Below are positions 59,824 to 64,000 of a stretch of 64,000 nucleotides of DNA, one piece after another. The stretch is from Caulobacter vibrioides (GTDB lineage: Bacteria > Pseudomonadota > Alphaproteobacteria > Caulobacterales > Caulobacteraceae), in the NCBI GenBank assembly GCA_001449105.1, contig LNIY01000084.1, positions 62,001 through 126,000 of the forward strand, written 5' to 3'. The position numbers were made by a program, and so were the translations under genes. The notes beneath the pieces were generated by a model. The model was not told the origin of the DNA and ran no database searches. It worked only from the letters and a program-made list of their open reading frames with translations. Within the stretch, counting starts at the first letter, position 1; the number at the start of each line of letters is the position of its first letter.

Positions 59824-60639
59824 ATGACCACCATCAACAGCGCCTTGAACACGGCCGTCAGCGCGGCGATCCTCACCGGCGTGGGGGCCGGCCTGGGTCA
59901 GTCGCTGAAGACCTTCGGCGCCATGCAGTTCACCCTGGGCGCGATGGTCGCCGGGCTGTTCCAGCCCGCGCCGGCCCAGCCCAAGTTCTCGGCCACCATG
60001 CCCGAGGCGGGCAAGGCCGAGATCGACATCGGCGACGGCTACACCCTGTCGATCAACGAGGCCAGTTCCGAGATCACCGTGCGCGACGCCGACGGCAACG
60101 CCACGCGCATCTGGGGCGACCCCCACGTCGACTACAACGGCAAGCACATCGGCGACTTCTGGGGCACCACGACCTTCCAGCTCGAGAATGGCACGAAGAT
60201 CACCATCAACACCGAGAAGTCGCCCTGGAACGACATGACCTTCGCCGAGCAGGTGGTGATCACCCGCGGCGACCAGGCCCTGGTCGTCGACGGCGTCAGC
60301 GAGGTGACCAAGGGCGACCTGTCGGTGTCGCTCAGCACCGACGGCCGCGCCCTCGACGCCGCCCACGACGACGGCTTCGTGATCCACGAGAACGACGCCT
60401 CCTCGACCGGCTGGACCAGCAGCATCACCGGCGGCGACGTCGGCCAGGCCGACTTCAACCTCACCAAGCCGGGCATGGAGCCGGTGCGCGAGGCGCTGGA
60501 GGCCTTCAACTCCAGCCTCGGCCTGATGCTGACCGGCTGGCTGCTGGGCGTGGGCGTCGCGGCCCTGGCCGAGGGCTCTACCGAGAGCTCGGCCGCCAAT
60601 GCCAAGGCGGCCGAGCGTTTCCCGCTGCTCAGCCTCTGA
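59824..60639 (+). CDS. DUF1521 (metal-inducible self-cleavage) protein, candidate T3SS effector
   Basis: 271 residues from the ATG at 59824 (TAGGAG ribosome binding site). No Sec signal; a Ser/Thr/Asn/Ala-rich start and a hydrophobic stretch (about 15-46) precede the DUF1521 domain (about 65-195). It contains WGDPHVDYNGKHIGDFWGTT with GDPHVD at 98-103, and GTKITINTEKSP. In Bradyrhizobium NopE1, a T3SS effector, this domain cuts itself between Asp and Pro of GDPHVD when calcium is added. Cleavage here would fall after Asp99. A C-terminal hydrophobic segment lies at about 232-249. T3-box 7 is upstream. Confidence 0.85.
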   Translation: MTTINSALNTAVSAAILTGVGAGLGQSLKTFGAMQFTLGAMVAGLFQPAPAQPKFSATMPEAGKAEIDIGDGYTLSINEASSEITVRDADGNATRIWGDPHVDYNGKHIGDFWGTTTFQLENGTKITINTEKSPWNDMTFAEQVVITRGDQALVVDGVSEVTKGDLSVSLSTDGRALDAAHDDGFVIHENDASSTGWTSSITGGDVGQADFNLTKPGMEPVREALEAFNSSLGLMLTGWLLGVGVAALAEGSTESSAANAKAAERFPLLSL

Positions 60640-60732
60640 TCCGGAGGTCCGCTTCCGGTCCTTTTCGCCCTCATCGATTTGCCAAACGCCGCAAATCATC
60701 GTGGGTAGGCGGAAAGGATCTGGGGGCGGACG

Positions 60733-62250
60733 ATGCGCGCGCGAAAGTGGTTTCTGACCAGCGGACTGATGATGGCGGCCGGGCTGTTGACGCTCTCGCC
60801 CGCCCAGGCCGCTTCCTCGGACGCCGAGGCGCGCGCATCGGCCGCCTTCGACGCCGCGGCCGGCGACAAGGCCAGGCTGCGGCTCTTCCTTCAGGCCATG
60901 CCCAAGGGCGGCGACCTGCACAACCACCTGTGGGGCGCGCCCTATGCCGAGGACTTCGTCGCCTGGGCGGGCGAGGGCGGCCTCTGCGTCTCCACCGCGA
61001 CCCCGCCGGCGATCACCGCCGGTCCCTGCAAGGAAGGTGGCGGTGACGGCAAGGCAAGCGTGCCCGCCGCCGGCCTCGCCCGCCGCGATCCGGCCCTCTA
61101 CAACCGGGTGATCGACAGCCTGTCGGTGCGCAACTACGACCGCGGCGCCGACCATGCCGCGGCCTCGGGCCACGACCAGTTTTTCTCGACTTTCGAGCGC
61201 TTCGCCGCCGCCGCCGTCCCCAATATCGGGCCGATGGTCGCCGTCACCCGCGAATACGCCGCCCAGGACCGGGTCTCCTATGTAGAGAGCTCGGCCAACC
61301 CCAACGCCATGCGCGCCTTCGCCGAGCGCGAGGGCGGCCGCTGGAACGGCGACTTCGCCAAGACCTACGCCGCCTTCGCCTCCGGCCTGCCGGCCATGGT
61401 CGAGGCCTCGCGCAAGGAGATGGACGCGGCCCTGGCCGAGGGCGACAGGCGCCTGAACTGCGCGCAGAACGCCGGAACCGCCGGCCCCTGCGCCGTCGAG
61501 GTCCGCTTCCAGCCGTTCGTCGAGCGCGCCCAGCCGCCGGGCTTCGTCTTCGCCCAGATGGCCGCCGCCTTCGCCCTGGTCGAGGCGGACCCGCGCTTCG
61601 TAGGGGTCAACATCGTCAATCCCGAGGACCACCCGGTCTCGCTCGGCGACTACGCCCTGCACATGCGGATGATGAGGTACCTGGCGGGCCGCTATCCCAA
61701 GGTCCCGATGGCCCTGCACGCCGGCGAGCTCTCGCTGGGCCTCGTGCCGCCGCGCGACCTGACCTTCCACATCAACCAGGCCGTGATGGTGGCCGGCGCG
61801 AAACGCATCGGCCACGGCGTCGACATCGCCTACGAGCACGACGCGCCGGGCCTCCTCAAGCGCATGGCCGCCGACAGGGTCGCCGTCGAGATCAACCTGA
61901 CCAGCAACGACGTGATCCTGGGCGTGAAGGGCGCCGACCACCCGCTGTCGCTCTATCGACAGGCCGGCGTGCCGGTGGTGCTGTCCACCGACGACGAGGG
62001 CGTCTCGCGCATCGACCTGACCAACGAGTACATCCGCGCCGCCGCCGAGCACGGCCTGCGCTATCTCGACCTCAAGGCCATCGCCCGCGACAGCCTGGAA
62101 TACGCCTTCCTGCCGGGCAAGAGCCTGCGCGGCGCGACCGAATGCGCCAGGCCCGGCGCGACCTGCGACGTGTTCCTGAACAAGAACCTGAAGGCGGCCA
62201 TGCAATGGCGGCTGGAGAAGGACTTCGAAGCGTTCGAAGCCGGTTTCTAG
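60733..62250 (+). CDS. Exported adenosine deaminase-family protein
   Basis: 505 residues. A signal peptide (cleaved near PAQAA, 26) exports it. The metal-dependent hydrolase motifs are MPKGGDLHNHLWGAPYAEDF (zinc His63, His65), KVPMALHAGELS, AKRIGHGVDIAYE and VVLSTDDEGVSRIDLTNEYI. It is longer than cytoplasmic adenosine deaminases because of an insert at about 80-140 and an N-terminal extension, like secreted ADGF-type enzymes. It probably deaminates extracellular or periplasmic adenosine for nucleoside salvage. Confidence 0.88.
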   Translation: MRARKWFLTSGLMMAAGLLTLSPAQAASSDAEARASAAFDAAAGDKARLRLFLQAMPKGGDLHNHLWGAPYAEDFVAWAGEGGLCVSTATPPAITAGPCKEGGGDGKASVPAAGLARRDPALYNRVIDSLSVRNYDRGADHAAASGHDQFFSTFERFAAAAVPNIGPMVAVTREYAAQDRVSYVESSANPNAMRAFAEREGGRWNGDFAKTYAAFASGLPAMVEASRKEMDAALAEGDRRLNCAQNAGTAGPCAVEVRFQPFVERAQPPGFVFAQMAAAFALVEADPRFVGVNIVNPEDHPVSLGDYALHMRMMRYLAGRYPKVPMALHAGELSLGLVPPRDLTFHINQAVMVAGAKRIGHGVDIAYEHDAPGLLKRMAADRVAVEINLTSNDVILGVKGADHPLSLYRQAGVPVVLSTDDEGVSRIDLTNEYIRAAAEHGLRYLDLKAIARDSLEYAFLPGKSLRGATECARPGATCDVFLNKNLKAAMQWRLEKDFEAFEAGF

Positions 62251-62380
62251 AACCTCCCCCTGTGGGGGAGGCGGCCGAAGGCCGGTGGGGGGGCGTTTTC
62301 AGCCGCCGAGGCGCTGGTCGATCTGGCGCCCACTCCCCCCACCGATCGCTTCGCGATCACCTCCCCCACAGGGGGAGGTT
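62251..62380. repeat. Intergenic inverted repeat (copy 6)
   Basis: AACCTCCCCCTGTGGGGGAG (from 62251) recurs as its reverse complement ending at 62380, an exact inverted match of at least 20 bp. It fills the gap between the convergent adenosine deaminase and GH115 genes almost completely, starting right at the deaminase stop. Confidence 0.8.
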
Positions 62381-62382
62381 TC

Positions 62383-64000
62383 TCAAGATGCGCACGCCCC
62401 CGCCGACCGTAGCACCAGCGCGTCCAGCACCACGCCCGGATCCATCGCCGTCACCCGCACGGTCCGCCTGCCGCCGCACAGCGTCAGGCCGGTGTCCACG
62501 CGCAGCCGCCCGTCGGTCACGCCCTGCGCCCAGGCCTTGTCGCCGACCTTGCGCGGGGCGGCCACGCTCACCGGCTCGGCCCCATCGGCGCTGACCGCCA
62601 GTCGCAGCGCGGTCTGGCCGTTCAGCGGGAAGGTCGGCAGCAGGTCGACGTCCAGCGCCCAGGCGCCGGCTGGCAGGGTCACCGCATAATCCAGCGTCCC
62701 GCCGACCTTCGACGGCTCGCGCACGTCGCCGGCCGCCATCGAGGCCCCGCCGCGTCCCAGGCCGTCGATCCGGCGCCAGCCGGCGCCGCGCGCCGTCTCG
62801 GCCTCGACCACGATCAGGCCTTGGTTCTCGACCGGGGCCGGCGCCAGGCGCGGTGCGGTCGCGTCGGCCGCGGGGGCCGCGAACGGCCGCTGGCGGAACG
62901 AGGTCCACGAGCCGTCGGCCGGCTCAACCGACATGATCCCGCGCCACTTGCCGCCGGCGATCTCGTCGTTGAAGCGGCGGGTGAGGGCGGCGATCTCCGC
63001 GTCCGCAGCCCGGGCCTTGGCCGCGCGGGCGCGCGCCTCGTCGGGCCGCTCACCGATCAGCCGGTCGAAGGCCTCGGCGTCGAAGAACCGCCGGTTGGCC
63101 AGGGCCGCCGCGCGCACCGGATAGTCCACCAGCTCGAACCAGGCGTCGCGCTGCCCGGCCGGGATCTTGGCGGCCTCGCGGTCGAGGTCGGCGACCAGGG
63201 CGTCGAACCGCGCCAGCCGCGCATCGGCCTCGTCCACCGACAGCGGGCTGGAGCGCGGCGTCGAGCCCTTGCCCCAGAACCATTGCAGATGCTCGGGCTT
63301 GCGCTCGAAGTTCAGCTGGTGGTGATCGGCCAGGATCGCCGCGATCGCCTTGGCTCGCCGCGGCCCGAAGGTCTCGCGGGCGAAGGCTTCCTCATAGCCG
63401 TGCGCGCCCAGGCCGCGCACGCGCTCCACGTCCCAGGCCATGTCGAGGAACAGCTGCGTCCCCAGTTCGGCCGGCTTGATGTCGCCCACATTGACGACCC
63501 ACAGCTTGCGGGCGTCCAGGTCCCAGGCCCGGCCCATTTCCTCGATCACCAGGGCCGGCGGCACGGTCGACAGCCACAGGTGCGACAGCGGCGCGCCAAG
63601 GTACGACAGGTGATAATAGACGCCCGACCCGCCCGGCCGCCTGCGCTCCTGCGCGCTCGGCAGCTGGCGGATGTAGCCGAAGTTGTCGTCCGGCCAGACC
63701 AGGGTCACGTCGCCTGGAACCTTCAGGCCCGAGCGATAGATGTCCAACACCTCCTTGTAGGCGGTGAACACCTGCGGGACGGTCTCGACCTTCGGGTCGA
63801 CATACTGGCCGATCAGGCCGCGCTGGTCGGTGATGATCTTTTCCAGCAGGGCGCGCTGGCCGTCGATGTCGCCGCCGCCGACCATGCCGGAGTCGTGGAT
63901 GCCCCGCATGCCCAGGGTGTAGACGTTCTCGTAGCCGCCGTTCGACTTGGCCCGCTCGCGCCAGTAATCCAGCACGCCGCCCGGATTGGCCGCGTAGTTG
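62383..64000 (-). CDS. GH115-family glycoside hydrolase, 5' end cut by window edge
   Basis: The open frame continues past 64000, so the N-terminal part is missing; 538 residues are visible. Segments such as YENVYTLGMRGIHDSGMVGG, VTLVWPDDNFGYIRQLPS, GVYYHLSYLGAPLSHLWLST and LWVVNVGDIKPAELGTQLFL are typical of GH115 alpha-glucuronidases, which take glucuronic acid or its 4-O-methyl form from xylan. The C-terminal about 170 residues form the beta-sandwich domain of the family. It fits use of plant polymers. Confidence 0.92.
   Translation of the reverse strand, partial: NYAANPGGVLDYWRERAKSNGGYENVYTLGMRGIHDSGMVGGGDIDGQRALLEKIITDQRGLIGQYVDPKVETVPQVFTAYKEVLDIYRSGLKVPGDVTLVWPDDNFGYIRQLPSAQERRRPGGSGVYYHLSYLGAPLSHLWLSTVPPALVIEEMGRAWDLDARKLWVVNVGDIKPAELGTQLFLDMAWDVERVRGLGAHGYEEAFARETFGPRRAKAIAAILADHHQLNFERKPEHLQWFWGKGSTPRSSPLSVDEADARLARFDALVADLDREAAKIPAGQRDAWFELVDYPVRAAALANRRFFDAEAFDRLIGERPDEARARAAKARAADAEIAALTRRFNDEIAGGKWRGIMSVEPADGSWTSFRQRPFAAPAADATAPRLAPAPVENQGLIVVEAETARGAGWRRIDGLGRGGASMAAGDVREPSKVGGTLDYAVTLPAGAWALDVDLLPTFPLNGQTALRLAVSADGAEPVSVAAPRKVGDKAWAQGVTDGRLRVDTGLTLCGGRRTVRVTAMDPGVVLDALVLRSAGACAS

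Noticed and set aside
59797-62205. An 802-residue open frame on the minus strand
   Set aside because: It is opposite the DUF1521 and adenosine deaminase genes, which have clear motifs, signal or ribosome binding sites; the product has shadow-like composition.

Overview
The window is high-GC DNA from an alphaproteobacterium, most likely Caulobacter or a close relative. Evidence: an intact holdfast operon in the order hfsE-hfsF-hfsG-hfsH, large TonB-dependent receptors, ATGA gene overlaps, and a family of long inverted repeats that mostly sit between convergent genes. No phage, IS element, CRISPR array or rRNA was seen.

Layout. (1) 1-11.3 kb: the start of a TonB-dependent receptor, HMG-CoA lyase, and a TetR-centred uptake and catabolism cluster (Rieske oxygenase, serine hydrolase, beta-propeller protein, second receptor, MFS carrier). 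(2) 11.4-20 kb: a minus-strand run of glycogen debranching enzyme, GH15, otsB, otsA and ku, with a glycosyltransferase upstream. (3) 20-23 kb: cell-wall genes (L,D-transpeptidase, DUF882). (4) 23-27.9 kb: hfsEFGH and tRNA-Ser(GCU). (5) 28-30.1 kb: a BCCT osmolyte transporter. (6) 30.2-60.6 kb: a non-flagellar type III secretion (T3SS) island, interrupted by an ArsR/MFS pair. (7) 60.7-64 kb: a secreted adenosine deaminase and a partial GH115 glycosidase.

The T3SS island is the main interest. Apparatus genes run sctU (with a FliO-like partner), a lytic transglycosylase, sctV-C-D-F-I-J-K-L-N-O-P, a soluble histidine kinase and FixJ-type regulator coupled to sctQ, then sctR-S-T. No gene resembles the large pore-forming translocators. 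Around the apparatus are non-apparatus genes, several of which look like toxins of the kind bacteria use against each other, each next to a plausible immunity gene in the matching compartment: a GHSLG lipase with an exported ankyrin protein, a pre-toxin/EndoNS nuclease with a YezG-type immunity protein, and a LysM/muralytic protein with a lipoprotein. A further gene encodes a DUF1521 protein with the GDPHVD self-cleavage motif known from the rhizobial T3SS effector NopE1.

Seven of these genes share a 22-bp element upstream (GCTAGGGA, four variable bases, then CCCnA and a TA-containing end), 44-95 bp before the start codon. It appears to tie the scattered genes into one regulon, perhaps under the embedded two-component system. 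My main hypothesis is a T3SS that delivers, at least in part, antibacterial toxins. This is inferred from gene content and context and is untested.
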